Shown: positions 15,346 to 24,741, numbered from the stretch's first letter. The stretch is DNA of 50,147 nucleotides from an uncultured Bacilli bacterium (GCA_947632115.1 CANROB010000009.1:1-50147); one strand, 5' to 3'. Notes: a model not told the origin generated them from the sequence alone. Translations and numbers: made by a program.

Positions 15346-16299
15346 CTATAAACTATATAATTCTGCTTGATAACTTTTTTCCAATAATTTGTAAGATTCT
15401 TGGGATAGCTCACAAGTATCCTCATCTAATACCTCTAAATCGAGGTAGGCTAATACATCTACAAAATCCATTTCATTTAAATGGTTATTTAAGGTAAAGA
15501 ATTCTTGGATAAAAGCGGGACGCTTCAAAATTCTTTGATGCATATGGGAAGCCAAAAGACCACTAATTACATATCTTTGTAAATCCCAAATTTCTAATGT
15601 TTCTTTTCTTTCTATCCAATCTAAATGTTCAAAAGCAATGGTCCTTTCTTCATCATCCATTTTTTTTAAAATACGCGCAAGGGAATCGATATCTAAATAC
15701 CCATATGCTTGAAAAGTTTCTAGTAGCTGAATTTCAAAATCTAATCGAATGGCCTTTTGACGAAGAGCATAGTAAGTATCTATTTTATTTTTACGATATT
15801 CCGGTGGACAAATACCTTGTTTCGCAAAATCATCCTCTTGCAAACTTTCTACTAAAATAGAAAGACATTCCGTAACCAAACTCCAAGTAGGAGTAAGTTC
15901 TTTCTCATCACAGTTCCAACTATGCATAATCTCATGAGAGAAAGTATAGGTATCTTCAACGGTACCAGTTGGATAAATGTCTATCTGTTTTCCTGCCTCA
16001 GAGACAGTCATCGCGGATAGATGCTCAGGACGTCTTTTCTTTAAACGATGGACGAGTAAATTGCCACTATTTTTACAATTTTCTAAATATTCCCCATAAG
16101 AAGGTGAAATTTTCGTAAGAAAATCATAGGAAAGTTGATAACTTTTTTGTAGTCCCATCCTCGTGTGATATTTTTGTGGTTGTAAAAAGATTCTTTGTTT
16201 TCTAATAATTTTACTTAAAGTCGTTAGGAATTGAAAATCTACTTCTGCAATATCTTCATATACATAGTCTGCCAGTAACTGATTTAATAAGTCTAACAT
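15346..16299 (-). CDS. HExxH metallopeptidase-like protein (gluzincin)
   Basis: 317 residues, no signal peptide. HEIMH (122-126) is followed by Glu144 in TECLSIL, 18 residues after the second His, close to the HExxH...E spacing of M3-like oligopeptidases. Glu151 is an alternative ligand. The C-terminal half is helical and rich in Leu, Glu and aromatics. It may be a cytoplasmic oligopeptidase related to the PepF/M3 clan but much shorter than PepF (about 600). The start overlaps the queA stop as TAATG, so it is coupled to queA. Confidence 0.75.
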   Translation of the reverse strand: MLDLLNQLLADYVYEDIAEVDFQFLTTLSKIIRKQRIFLQPQKYHTRMGLQKSYQLSYDFLTKISPSYGEYLENCKNSGNLLVHRLKKRRPEHLSAMTVSEAGKQIDIYPTGTVEDTYTFSHEIMHSWNCDEKELTPTWSLVTECLSILVESLQEDDFAKQGICPPEYRKNKIDTYYALRQKAIRLDFEIQLLETFQAYGYLDIDSLARILKKMDDEERTIAFEHLDWIERKETLEIWDLQRYVISGLLASHMHQRILKRPAFIQEFFTLNNHLNEMDFVDVLAYLDLEVLDEDTCELSQESYKLLEKSYQAELYSL

Positions 16300-17321
16300 T
16301 ATTTCGTAATAAACATACTATCGCCAAAAGAGAAAAAGCGATATTCCCTTTCTATAGCTTCTTGATAGGCTTGTAAAATTAACTCTTTTCCGGCTAAAGC
16401 ACTTACTAACATCAAAAGCGTAGATTTAGGTAAGTGGAAATTGGTAATAAGACCATCAATCGCTTCAAATTGATATCCCGGATAAATAAAGATATCTGTC
16501 CAACCACTACATTCCTTAAAAGTACCATAAGTTTTCATAATGGTCTCTAGGGTTCTTGTAGAGGTAGTTCCAACACTAATAACTCTTCTTCCCTCTTCTT
16601 TTGCTTTATTTAGTTTATCTGCAGATAGTTTATCCATTTGATAAAACTCACTATGCATTTTATGTTTTGTCACATCCTCCACATTCACGGGTCTAAATGT
16701 TCCAAGCCCAACATGAAGAGTAATGTAGACAATTTCAATTCCTTTTTGTTCTAACTCTTTTAACAACTCTTTTGTAAAATGAAGTCCTGCTGTAGGAGCA
16801 GCCGCACTTCCTATATTTTTCGCATAAACGGTTTGATAACGATCCTTATCCTTTAGTTTTTCATGGATATAAGGAGGAAGTGGCATCTCTCCTAATTCCT
16901 CTAAAATCTCATAGAAAATACCTTGATAGGTAAACTTAAAATGACGAATCCCCTCATCCAAAACCGCAACACAAGTAGCTTTTAGTTTGGGAGAAAAAGT
17001 AACGACATCGCCAACATGAATCCGTTTTGCAGGCTTTACTAGGCATTCATAACAATCGCCTTGTTCTTTTAACATTAAGATTTCAATGACAGCATTCGTT
17101 TCCTCTTTTACACCATAAAGACGAGCAGGCATTACTTTCGTATCATTTAATACCAAAACATCTCCCTTTTTTAAATAATCCACAATATGCTTAAATTGCG
17201 TATGTTCCATTTTTCCTGTTTCACGATGTAAAACAAGAAGTTTAGACTCATCTCTTTTTGCAATCGGTGTTTGCGCAATTAACCTTTCTGGTAGCTCAAA
17301 ATCAAAATCATCTGTTTTCAT
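16299..17321 (-). CDS. queA: S-adenosylmethionine:tRNA ribosyltransferase-isomerase QueA
   Basis: Converts 7-aminomethyl-7-deazaguanine in tRNA to epoxyqueuosine using the ribosyl part of SAM. Typical blocks: [63 protein letters not shown] and [16 protein letters not shown]. 340 residues, normal length. It sits three bases after the hydrolase gene upstream. tgt, its usual neighbour, is not in this window; ruvAB, another common neighbour, lies on the far side of the pssA promoter. Confidence 0.97.
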   Translation of the reverse strand: MKTDDFDFELPERLIAQTPIAKRDESKLLVLHRETGKMEHTQFKHIVDYLKKGDVLVLNDTKVMPARLYGVKEETNAVIEILMLKEQGDCYECLVKPAKRIHVGDVVTFSPKLKATCVAVLDEGIRHFKFTYQGIFYEILEELGEMPLPPYIHEKLKDKDRYQTVYAKNIGSAAAPTAGLHFTKELLKELEQKGIEIVYITLHVGLGTFRPVNVEDVTKHKMHSEFYQMDKLSADKLNKAKEEGRRVISVGTTSTRTLETIMKTYGTFKECSGWTDIFIYPGYQFEAIDGLITNFHLPKSTLLMLVSALAGKELILQAYQEAIEREYRFFSFGDSMFITK

Positions 17322-17324
17322 ATA

Positions 17325-18050
17325 TCACCATTTTCTAATCGTTTTTTCATGATAAAAAGGAGAAGTAAAAAATTTTTCAATTTCTAAATCAATTTTTTGA
17401 ACTCGCTCATCACGAAAGACATCGTGAGTTCCTCCTTCTAAGTACACTAACCACTTCTTACCCTTTAAATTCTCATAAACATACTGTGAACTTGTCTTAG
17501 GAACAATCTCATCTTTTGTTCCTTGAAAGATTAAAGTAGGAACCGATACTTTTGCTGGCATACCTTGAGATTCTTTAATTAATTTGGTAAACTCTATCAA
17601 CATTGGTAAAGAAACCTTAAGCATTCTAGAGACAATCTCTTTTGCTTGATAAGTTTTTATGATAGAAGCCCCATGCTTTAAAACAGCATCTAACTTATTC
17701 TTTAATTCACTATCTTCATCTAGATATTGAAAAGCAGGTGCTGCTAAAACAATCTTTTTTACTTGCTTATATTTAGAAGCAGCATAGGTGGCAAGAACTC
17801 CTCCCATACTATGTCCCACTACATAAATTGTTCGATATCCCTTTTTAATCAACATTTCTATATGTTCTTCTGTTGAAGAAATCCACTCATCATAAGTAAC
17901 ATCATGTGTTAGATTTCGCTCATGACCAGGAAGCGTAAAAGCGTAGACATCTAAACCTAACTTAGGATTAAGATCATACTGCAAAGCTTCCTCATCATAT
18001 ACTCCACCGGCAAAACCATGAATAATTAAAACGGCTTTTCGAAATATCAT
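17325..18050 (-). CDS. Alpha/beta hydrolase (esterase/lipase type)
   Basis: 241-residue serine hydrolase. Nucleophile elbow GHSMGG with S81, acid D180 in GTKDEIVP and H209 in GGTHDVF form the triad. HGFAGG near the N-terminus supplies the oxyanion hole. A lid region spans about 112-160. It resembles carboxylesterase/monoacylglycerol lipase-like enzymes of Bacillota. Placement between psd and queA suggests lipid work, but that is only context. ATG one base after the psd stop, with SD GGGAG. Confidence 0.88.
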   Translation of the reverse strand: MIFRKAVLIIHGFAGGVYDEEALQYDLNPKLGLDVYAFTLPGHERNLTHDVTYDEWISSTEEHIEMLIKKGYRTIYVVGHSMGGVLATYAASKYKQVKKIVLAAPAFQYLDEDSELKNKLDAVLKHGASIIKTYQAKEIVSRMLKVSLPMLIEFTKLIKESQGMPAKVSVPTLIFQGTKDEIVPKTSSQYVYENLKGKKWLVYLEGGTHDVFRDERVQKIDLEIEKFFTSPFYHEKTIRKW

Positions 18051-18051
18051 A

Positions 18052-18903
18052 TTATCGTCTCCCTACCACATCATATAAATAGACACGAGATTCTATCCCT
18101 TGTTCCGTATGCTTTAAAATATCCTCATCCGGAATTACTTTTTTAGCAGGAACTAATAAAACAACCGTAGAGCCCCCAAAACAAAAGTGACCCTTTTCCA
18201 TCCCTCTTTCAAAATGTTTTACTTTTTCATTACAAATGCGGCCAACCAGTAGGGCTCCTACTTCCATTTGAACAATAGTTCCAAAATGTTTGGTCTTTAA
18301 TACTTGATATTCTCTGGTATTTTCCTGTAAGACTTTATATTTCTTAAAAGAAATAGGCTGTACCGTATGAAAGATACCTTTTATTTTTTTTGCCTTTAAA
18401 ACCTCGCCATCATCGATATAAGAATACCTATGATAATCATCTACCGAAAGCCGGTAAATAAAACAGTATCCCCCTTGATAGTTTTTGGCAAGTTCTTTAT
18501 CCTTTAGTAATTCCTCTAAAGTATAATAACTTTCTTTTATCTTAAAGACACTATCCTCGGAAATAGGATAAACCATACATCTTGCATCAGCGGGCGATAA
18601 AAAGAGATTCGTATCGAAAGGAAGTGGTCTTTTTTCTTTTTTGATTTTACGGATAAAAAAATCATTAAAGGAAGAATACTCTTCTTCTATATAATCTTCC
18701 ATAGGAATATGGTTTTTCTTAATAAATCTCTTAATTCGCCCTTTTGAAAACCTGCTATCCATATACCACCCAGCAAGGGAAGAAAACCATTTTCTTGTTA
18801 AAATTTTTAAAAGGACTCTTCCTAAAAAATGGTTGTATAAAAAGAGAAGAACTTTACTTTCTTCCTCTTTATAGTAAGTTTTTATCTTCCTATTATAAAC
18901 CAT
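18052..18903 (-). CDS. psd: Phosphatidylserine decarboxylase proenzyme
   Basis: Makes phosphatidylethanolamine from phosphatidylserine. The proenzyme cleaves itself at a GS(T) site to form a pyruvoyl group, and FGGSTV near the C-terminus (about residue 243) is that site. SPADARC, DDYHRYSY and HTVQPIS are further family blocks. The frame stays open upstream, but GGTGA precedes the ATG at 18903, two bases after the pssA stop, giving 283 residues. pssA and psd together make a complete PS-to-PE branch. Confidence 0.95.
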   Translation of the reverse strand: MVYNRKIKTYYKEEESKVLLFLYNHFLGRVLLKILTRKWFSSLAGWYMDSRFSKGRIKRFIKKNHIPMEDYIEEEYSSFNDFFIRKIKKEKRPLPFDTNLFLSPADARCMVYPISEDSVFKIKESYYTLEELLKDKELAKNYQGGYCFIYRLSVDDYHRYSYIDDGEVLKAKKIKGIFHTVQPISFKKYKVLQENTREYQVLKTKHFGTIVQMEVGALLVGRICNEKVKHFERGMEKGHFCFGGSTVVLLVPAKKVIPDEDILKHTEQGIESRVYLYDVVGRR

Positions 18904-18905
18904 TT

Positions 18906-19553
18906 TTACTTCACCTTTAACCAAATGAGTATAAAAGACATGATAACGGCTAAGACAGTACAAGTGATATACCACCAATTTTTCTTAGGCTTTCTAATTT
19001 TAAAATTATAGATAAATAAAAAGCCAATAAGAGCATACATGCCAAGATAGATACTAACAAAAAGAGAAGCATCTAAAACATAACGTAATAAATAGATTAA
19101 TGGCAATATCATAGAAGTTGCCGTAACAGGTAGACCCGAATAGTATTTTACTGGCCCACTTTCTTTTTCTGCCGTTAAATTAAAATAAGCTAAACGACTA
19201 ATTCCTGCTATGGTAAAAAAGGCTAGTACCAAAACGGTAACAACAGGACTAAGTGCCATATCAAAATAAGAACTTATTCCATATAAAATAACAACAGGAA
19301 AAGCAATAAACGAAATCATATCTGTCAAAGAATCTATTTGAATACCATATTCTATGTCGTCTTCTTTTCTGTTTTTACACATTCTTGCTACTTTTCCATC
19401 AAACATATCACAAATACCAGATATCATAAGACAGATAATCGCTCCCGTAATTTTTGGAGTCGCAAATCCTAAAATAAAATAGAAGCCTATCATGGTAGAG
19501 AGCACCCCTAAATACGTAACGATAACTGATCGATTATACTTCCCAATAAACAT
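18906..19553 (-). CDS. pssA: CDP-diacylglycerol-serine O-phosphatidyltransferase
   Basis: Integral membrane enzyme joining CDP-diacylglycerol and serine. The CDP-alcohol phosphotransferase motif is complete: D-x2-DG-x2-AR in CDMFDGKVAR, then G-x3-D-x3-D in GIQIDSLTD. About six membrane helices. A TTG 15 bases upstream is in frame, but GAGG is well placed for the ATG at 19553 (215 residues). First gene of the operon running to miaA. Confidence 0.94.
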   Translation of the reverse strand: MFIGKYNRSVIVTYLGVLSTMIGFYFILGFATPKITGAIICLMISGICDMFDGKVARMCKNRKEDDIEYGIQIDSLTDMISFIAFPVVILYGISSYFDMALSPVVTVLVLAFFTIAGISRLAYFNLTAEKESGPVKYYSGLPVTATSMILPLIYLLRYVLDASLFVSIYLGMYALIGFLFIYNFKIRKPKKNWWYITCTVLAVIMSFILIWLKVK

Positions 19554-19582
19554 CCTTAAAAACCTCAATTTCTACATCTCAA

Positions 19583-19611
19583 ATTATATCATATCAAAGA
19601 AAAAAAACCAA
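19583..19611 (-). promoter_or_regulatory. Promoter of the pssA-miaA operon
   Basis: TTGGTT (19606-19611), 17-base spacer, TATAAT (19583-19588) with TGA extension. The -35 lies in the T tract of the ruvB terminator. Confidence 0.75.
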
Positions 19612-19627
19612 GTAATAGTCATTACTT
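19600..19627 (-). terminator. Terminator of ruvAB
   Basis: AAGTAAT (19610-19616) pairs with ATTACTT (19621-19627), then GG and eight T on the minus strand. It overlaps the ruvB stop codon and the next promoter. Confidence 0.75.
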
Positions 19628-20629
19628 CGTTTCTTTCTCTTTATAAGGAATTCCTAAATGTTCATAGGCTTTTTTAGTAACCATTCTTCCCCGAGGTGTT
19701 CTTTTTAATAATCCAGTTTGTAATAAGTAAGGTTCATAGACATCTTCTATCGTTGTTTCCTCTTCCCCAATAGAAGAAGCGATAGCCTCAATTCCAACAG
19801 GACCCCCATTAAATTTTTCAACAATCGATTTTAAAAGATGATAGTCTGTCTCATCTAATCCTAAACCGTCTACTTTTAACTTATCAAGCGCTAATTTCGT
19901 AATTTCTAAATCCATGGTACCATTTCCCATGACAAGGGCATAATCACGAACTCGCTTAAAAAGACGATTCGTAATTCGAGGAGTTCCCCTACTTCTTTTT
20001 GCTAGCTCATGGGCTGCATCTGGTTCAATGGTTACTTCTAATACTTTTGCAGTTCTTCTAGCAATTTGTTCTAATTCTTCAACGGTATAATAATTTAATT
20101 TATTAATAATGCCAAAGCGATCACGAAGTGGTCCTGTTAAATCCCCTGCTCTTGTAGTAGCTCCAACTAATGTAAAAGGAGGTAGGTCAATTTGAATATT
20201 TCTACTACTTGTATCATTGCCAACCACAATATCAAGCGTAAAATCCTCCATTGCAGAATAAAGAATCTCCTCAATAAAGCGAGGAATCCTATGAATCTCA
20301 TCGATAAATAAGACATCCCCTGGCTCTAAAGTAGAAAGAATAGCCGCTAAATCCCCACTTTTTTCTATAGCAGGGCCACTTGTTGTTTTAATATTAGAAC
20401 CTAATTCATGAGCAATGATATAAGCAAGCGTTGTCTTTCCAAGACCTGGAGGACCATACAAAAGAACATGGTCTAAAGGCTCTTCTCTCATCTTAGCCGC
20501 TTTGATAAAAATTTCTAAATTCTCTTTTACTTCTTTTTGTCCTACATACTCACTTAAGGATTCGGGACGAATACTCATTTCGCCTTGATCTTCTTTTAAT
20601 TTCTCACCAGTTAGAATGCGATTTTCCAT
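19622..20629 (-). CDS. ruvB: Holliday junction branch-migration helicase RuvB
   Basis: AAA+ motor that drives branch migration with Ruv[14 protein letters not shown] at the start, Walker A GPPGLGKT, Walker B FIDEIHRI, sensor GATTRAGDL, the arginine-finger block LRDRFGI, and a C-terminal winged helix with RTPRGR. 335 residues, typical. It starts nine bases after ruvA and ends in the terminator at 19600-19627. Confidence 0.98.
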   Translation of the reverse strand: MENRILTGEKLKEDQGEMSIRPESLSEYVGQKEVKENLEIFIKAAKMREEPLDHVLLYGPPGLGKTTLAYIIAHELGSNIKTTSGPAIEKSGDLAAILSTLEPGDVLFIDEIHRIPRFIEEILYSAMEDFTLDIVVGNDTSSRNIQIDLPPFTLVGATTRAGDLTGPLRDRFGIINKLNYYTVEELEQIARRTAKVLEVTIEPDAAHELAKRSRGTPRITNRLFKRVRDYALVMGNGTMDLEITKLALDKLKVDGLGLDETDYHLLKSIVEKFNGGPVGIEAIASSIGEEETTIEDVYEPYLLQTGLLKRTPRGRMVTKKAYEHLGIPYKEKETK

Positions 20630-20638
20630 AATACCTCC

Positions 20639-21190
20639 TTACTTCAATAGCAATTTTAAAGCTTCTTTAATTTGTTCTTCAATAACTTCTTCCTTATGAA
20701 TATGTGGTAGTACCTTTTTAATATCGGCACTTTTATATCCTAAGCCCTCTAATACTTCTGTTAGTTCTTCAAAATCATGAGTAGAAGTAGTAGCCGTGGT
20801 ATTTAATTTTCCTTTTAAATCCAAAATGATTTGTCTAGCTACTTTATCGCCAATTTTAGGAAATTTCTTTAAATATAAAATATTTTCCCTTTCAATAGCA
20901 TCCTCTATTCCTTCAATAGAACCACTCGCTAACATAGGAAGAGCCATTTTACACCCTAATCCTTTTACTTCAATAAGGCGTAAAAACAATTTTTTTTCTT
21001 CTAGGGTATGAAAGCCATAAAGGGTAAGTTCATCTTCTCTTACTTGCTCGTAAACATAAACTGTTGTCTCACTATTTAAAGAGAAAGAATAAGGATTTCC
21101 CACATTGATAAGATATCCAATAGAGGAAGCCTCTACTACGATATAAGTACTTTCAATTTCTGTAACTTTTCCCTTGATATATTCGTACAT
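20639..21190 (-). CDS. ruvA: Holliday junction DNA helicase subunit RuvA
   Basis: Tetrameric junction-binding partner of RuvB. MYEYIKGKVTEIES OB-fold start, LYGF, helix-hairpin-helix motifs (VKGLGCKMALPML and FPKIGDKVARQIILDLKGK), and a C-terminal RuvB-binding domain (ALEGLGY-like VLEGLGYKSAD). GGTGATAAT precedes the ATG at 21190, so the open frame upstream is excluded; 183 residues. Promoter at 21206-21234. Confidence 0.96.
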   Translation of the reverse strand: MYEYIKGKVTEIESTYIVVEASSIGYLINVGNPYSFSLNSETTVYVYEQVREDELTLYGFHTLEEKKLFLRLIEVKGLGCKMALPMLASGSIEGIEDAIERENILYLKKFPKIGDKVARQIILDLKGKLNTTATTSTHDFEELTEVLEGLGYKSADIKKVLPHIHKEEVIEEQIKEALKLLLK

Positions 21191-21205
21191 ATTATCACCA
21201 CTCTC

Positions 21206-21234
21206 ATTATAGCACAAACAAATGTTTTTGAAAA
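21206..21234 (-). promoter_or_regulatory. Promoter of ruvAB
   Basis: TTTTCA (21229-21234), 17-base spacer, TATAAT (21206-21211), 15 bases before the ruvA ATG. Confidence 0.65.
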
Positions 21235-21271
21235 CAAAAAAAAGAGTATTTTACTTTTTGAAAAATACTCT
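21235..21271 (-). terminator. Terminator of the 101-residue membrane protein gene
   Basis: AGAGTATTTT (21243-21252) pairs with AAAATACTCT (21262-21271), with a minus-strand T run at 21235-21242. It overlaps the stop codon at 21251. Confidence 0.85.
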
Positions 21272-21556
21272 AATAATTAAGAATAGGAAATAAGCCATTA
21301 AAAGGACAAACATCCAAGCTACTAACGTATAAATAATGCCATCCATATATTTATCTGCTACCCAAAGCAAACTATTCGGAAATCTCGCTAAGAATGTCGC
21401 CACTTCATTCGCACCTATATGTTTAGAAATAAAATCAAAAATGCGAAGCGCTAAATCAAGGGCAGCAATTCCGTAGGCTGCTTTTTCTAATTTTCTTCGA
21501 TAACAAGACCAGCAAATAATGACAACTACTAAAAATAATATGACAAACGCATCCAT
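21251..21556 (-). CDS. Small two-helix membrane protein, unknown
   Basis: 101 residues. One hydrophobic helix at the N-terminus (about 2-18, ending before CYRRKLEKA) and one at the C-terminus (about 74-97, ending VFFKK). Between them is an amphipathic region with ALDLALRIFDFISKHIGANE. Positive charges after both helices suggest a short cytoplasmic segment or tail. I recognise no family. It may be transcribed from the extended -10 at 21581-21589 and ends in its own terminator, so it appears to be a separate unit from the Tim44-like genes upstream. Confidence 0.7.
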   Translation of the reverse strand: MDAFVILFLVVVIICWSCYRRKLEKAAYGIAALDLALRIFDFISKHIGANEVATFLARFPNSLLWVADKYMDGIIYTLVAWMFVLLMAYFLFLIIRVFFKK

Positions 21557-21580
21557 TTTCTCACTACCTTACTAACTAAA

Positions 21581-21589
21581 ATTATATCA
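21581..21589 (-). promoter_or_regulatory. Extended -10 promoter of the small membrane protein gene
   Basis: Minus-strand TG-A-TATAAT, 25 bases before the ATG at 21556, without a clear -35. Confidence 0.5.
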
Positions 21590-21620
21590 TAAATTCTTTC
21601 TTTTTTCTATCACATATTCT

Positions 21621-23201
21621 TTAATCTTCTGACCAAGACGCAATAACCCAAGAAGGTTTCTTTTCCTCTAAAGGAGAATGACAATATTCACATACAGTTA
21701 AACCCTCTTCCATAGGAGCCCCACAATGTGGACATTTTTGTTCTTTTTCTAGATGTTTTTGTTCTCTTGATTTCTCAAGAGTTACATATTCTACATGATT
21801 CCTTAGTTTCTTATCGCTACCTTCTAATAAATGGTTTTTATCATCTACTTGATAAGCTTGATAAGTAGAAGTTACTTTAACAGAAATTCGGTATTTCTCT
21901 TTTAAAACTTGAACATTTTCAATTTTAGTAGAGGATACTTTAATCTCTTCATACTTTTGAATAATAGAATCTTTTCGCATCCGATCTATTTTTTTCGTAA
22001 GTTGTCGTCTTAAATTGTTTCCTAAAAAAGGAGAAATCTCTTTCAAATCTTGTTCGGAAATAGACTTTAATAATTGTGGGAATAATTCCGCTACACGATT
22101 TAGAAATTCTTTTTCATCGAAATCTGAATCTAAATTTTCAATTTTTTCTAAAGGGTTTAGATTTTCTAATTTTCCTTGAATTCCCTCTTTCTTAGCTAAT
22201 CGCATCGAACTAGTTAATCCTTGAATAGTTGCCCCGCAATAAGGACAAATCGTTACATTTTCTTCTAATTTAGCGCCACAGTTTGGACAAGCATCTAAAG
22301 CCGTAGGATTAGAAACAAAAGTAAGCAAATAATTCATATGAACTTTTCTTTGATCTGTTCCTCGAATGACTTTTTTATCGGCATTTATTACATAATCATA
22401 AAATTCTACCGCTAATTGCATTTTGATGGTCATGACATTTCCATTAGTTTCTTTTCCGACAATCCTTGATTGCTTTCTATCAAAGCCTTTCATAATGTTT
22501 TGTTGGCCTTTTAATTTTAAAACGCCTAGTTGATTGTGATAAGAATGAAACAATTCATCCGTTACTAATTTTCGCATTGCCTCTTCATCAAAATTCATCC
22601 ATGCATCTTGGACATCTTTAAAAATTTGATATCCACAATCTAGATACTTTTGATCTTCTGGGCTAGCCACATAACTAGGAATCATAACAATCGTATCATT
22701 GCTTTCTATATTCTTTAATTTTTTTTCGTCTTTCGTTCCAAAAGTAAGAAATAACAAGAAAAGAAGCGCCACTAAAACAATGATAGGAGCAAAAAATGGG
22801 AAAAGAACACTAAGAAGTAAAGTGGCAATGACAAGGAAAGTGGTTACTGTAGAAGTTAAATGTTTATGGCGTTCTTCTTTAGCACCACTAATTATAGAAA
22901 GAACCACTACCATAAAAAACACAAAAGCTAAACAAGCTAAAACCACTCCTGTAGGAACTCCAGAAGAAGTATTCCTGGCAATTCCACTAGAATGACTAGA
23001 AGACCCAAAATCATAATCATAATCATAGTCGTAACCATAATCATAGTCATAATCGTAATCGTAATCATAACCAATATCATAATCCGTATCCCAACCAGAA
23101 TCGGTTGCTAAAGACTTCATGACAAATTCTTGATGAAAAGAATACATTAAGACAAGTAAAACAATCGCTGATAAAAATAATGGAATTTGCTTTTTCAACA
23201 T
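21621..23201 (-). CDS. Membrane protein with two Tim44-like domains and two zinc ribbons (full-length form)
   Basis: 526 residues. Order: hydrophobic segment (8-22); LATDSGWDTDYD; a Tyr-Asp repeat (45-65); a Ser-rich linker; three hydrophobic segments (about 82-155); a first Tim44-like domain (about 180-300, with CGYQIFKDVQDAWMNFD and FYDYVI); zinc ribbon CPNCG...CPYCG; LTSSMRLAKKE linker; a second Tim44-like domain (about 360-470); a second ribbon CPHCG...CEYCH; a final WVIASWSED. Tim44-like domains bind membranes or partner proteins; the bacterial role is unknown. GAGGTGAAAG precedes the ATG, eight bases after the gene upstream. Last and longest of the four-gene family. Confidence 0.8.
   Translation of the reverse strand: MLKKQIPLFLSAIVLLVLMYSFHQEFVMKSLATDSGWDTDYDIGYDYDYDYDYDYGYDYDYDYDFGSSSHSSGIARNTSSGVPTGVVLACLAFVFFMVVVLSIISGAKEERHKHLTSTVTTFLVIATLLLSVLFPFFAPIIVLVALLFLLFLTFGTKDEKKLKNIESNDTIVMIPSYVASPEDQKYLDCGYQIFKDVQDAWMNFDEEAMRKLVTDELFHSYHNQLGVLKLKGQQNIMKGFDRKQSRIVGKETNGNVMTIKMQLAVEFYDYVINADKKVIRGTDQRKVHMNYLLTFVSNPTALDACPNCGAKLEENVTICPYCGATIQGLTSSMRLAKKEGIQGKLENLNPLEKIENLDSDFDEKEFLNRVAELFPQLLKSISEQDLKEISPFLGNNLRRQLTKKIDRMRKDSIIQKYEEIKVSSTKIENVQVLKEKYRISVKVTSTYQAYQVDDKNHLLEGSDKKLRNHVEYVTLEKSREQKHLEKEQKCPHCGAPMEEGLTVCEYCHSPLEEKKPSWVIASWSED
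23004..23069 (-). repeat. Hexanucleotide-like repeat coding for (Tyr-Asp)n
   Basis: Codons alternate TAT/TAC and GAT/GAC for residues 45-64, broken once by a Gly codon. The repeat lies in the predicted extracytoplasmic loop of the protein. Repeat number could change by slippage in steps of six bases without shifting the frame. Confidence 0.75.
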
Positions 23202-23209
23202 CTTTCACC

Positions 23210-24202
23210 TCATCTTTGTTCAAGAACTTCCTTTTTAGAAAGTCGAATACTATTTCCAACGGCTTGGATATGTGATCCACAATAAGGGCAAGTAGTTTGT
23301 TTTCCATCTAAGGAAGCACCACATCCTGGACATTCGATTGACTTTTCATTATAAACAAATGTCAATAAATAGGTCATATATACTTTTTTGTTTTTGTTTC
23401 CCCTAACCACATTTCCATTTTCATCAACAATGTAATCATAAAAGCCTACTTCTAGTTGAACATGAAAGGTAACTAAGCTATTTCTCTTTTCTTTTTTAAC
23501 GAGAAAAATATTGATAGGTTCAAACTGATTCATCACATTTTTTTGATTTTTAATCTTTAAAGTATCTAGTTGATTACAATACGTATGATAAAGTTCATCC
23601 GTTACTAATTGTTTTAAAGCATCATAATCAAAATTCATCCATGCCATTTGAATATCATAAAAGACTTGATAACATTCATCCATGAGTTTTTGATCTTTCT
23701 CATCAAGTGGAAGAGCTTGATATCTTCTTTTAGTCTTTTTAGAAGAAGTCCGTTTCTTTTTAGGAGAAGTAATAGCGGAATAAAGAGCAAAAAGAACTAG
23801 GACAATCGCAAAGAAGGTAACAACATAAAGAGTGAAAAGAATAAAGATATCGATTCCAACATAAAAGATAAGAGCAACAAGAACATCTATTTTCCCCTTT
23901 TTCCACCCAGTTTTAATAAGAAGAACAGCAGCTGTAATGATAAAAAGAACTAAGATCACTAAAGAAGTTATCACAATAGAACTTAAAGGAGGTATCTCAT
24001 AGGTTAAATCTCCACTAGAACCAGTTGATGAATCATAGTAAGACCAGGAATCTGACCCCCCAGAATAGTCTCCACCGCTATCATAACTCGTATCAAATCC
24101 AGAGTCTGTTGCCAAGGAAGAAAAATAAATTTCTTTTTGAAAAGAACATAATAACACCATCATAAAAATAGCGGCTACATAAAAAGGTACTAGTTTTCTC
24201 AT
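23210..24202 (-). CDS. Tim44-like/zinc-ribbon membrane protein, N-half form (copy B)
   Basis: 330 residues from the ATG at 24202, which overlaps the previous stop as ATGA. Order: hydrophobic segment (about 5-23); LATDSGFDTSYDSGG; a Gly/Ser/Tyr linker; two or three membrane segments; a basic patch KKKRTSSKKTKRR; a Tim44-like domain with MAWMNFDYDALKQLVTDELYHTY and FYDYIVD; zinc ribbon CPGCG...CPYCG; SIRLSKKE. It matches the first half of the 526-residue protein but stops after the first ribbon, and no C-half partner follows directly. SD GGAGAG. Confidence 0.8.
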   Translation of the reverse strand: MRKLVPFYVAAIFMMVLLCSFQKEIYFSSLATDSGFDTSYDSGGDYSGGSDSWSYYDSSTGSSGDLTYEIPPLSSIVITSLVILVLFIITAAVLLIKTGWKKGKIDVLVALIFYVGIDIFILFTLYVVTFFAIVLVLFALYSAITSPKKKRTSSKKTKRRYQALPLDEKDQKLMDECYQVFYDIQMAWMNFDYDALKQLVTDELYHTYCNQLDTLKIKNQKNVMNQFEPINIFLVKKEKRNSLVTFHVQLEVGFYDYIVDENGNVVRGNKNKKVYMTYLLTFVYNEKSIECPGCGASLDGKQTTCPYCGSHIQAVGNSIRLSKKEVLEQR

Positions 24203-24741
24203 AAAGTTTCTCTCCAAGAAACTAAAACCCAATCATAGTCTTCTTTTGGCATTTGTTGTTTACAATATTCACATATGCCCGTTTTATTATAATCAATAGG
24301 AGCTCCACAATATGGACATTTAATAGAATCTCCCAAAGATTTATGATTTCTCTTTTCTTCAAAAACCAAATAATTTTGTTTTTCTACTCTTCTAGAATTA
24401 TCTCCACTTTTTAATTTTTTAGTTTGATTATCTAATCTATAATCCATATAACGAGATGTTAAGGTTACTTGAATTTGATAACAATCTTCTAAAATTTGTA
24501 CACGAGTGATTTCGGTATGCTTAACATTTAATTCATCATACATTTGAATTTCATTAGAAGATTTTAAGGTTTCTATCTTCGCAGTAATTTCTTCTCTTAA
24601 ATTTTCTCCTAAAGAAGAGGATACTCTTTCTATATCCTGAAACATAATAGCATTTAAAAGAGAAATAAAGATATTATCTACTTTCGTTTTAAACATACTT
24701 TCTGTAAAAGAAGGTTCTAACTTTTGTAATTCTTCTAACAT
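24199..24741 (-). CDS. Tim44-like/zinc-ribbon protein, free-standing C-half
   Basis: 180 residues, no membrane segment. It aligns with the second half of the 526-residue protein: LEPSFTESMFKTKVDNIF, SSSLGENLREEITAKIE, VQILEDCYQI, then zinc ribbon CPYCGAP...CEYCK and WVLVSW. It starts one base after the stop of the 275-residue N-half, with its own AGGAGG and 8-base spacing, so it is a real separate gene rather than an obvious frameshift. The two products probably act together as the equivalent of the fused protein. Confidence 0.78.
   Translation of the reverse strand: MLEELQKLEPSFTESMFKTKVDNIFISLLNAIMFQDIERVSSSLGENLREEITAKIETLKSSNEIQMYDELNVKHTEITRVQILEDCYQIQVTLTSRYMDYRLDNQTKKLKSGDNSRRVEKQNYLVFEEKRNHKSLGDSIKCPYCGAPIDYNKTGICEYCKQQMPKEDYDWVLVSWRETL

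Noticed and set aside
22699..22995. Plus-strand open frame of 98 codons
   Set aside because: It is antisense to the membrane-segment region of the 526-residue protein and has a low-complexity Lys/Thr/Val composition with no start signal.
23001..23075. CRISPR-like short repeats
   Set aside because: The repeats are codons for alternating Tyr and Asp without spacers.
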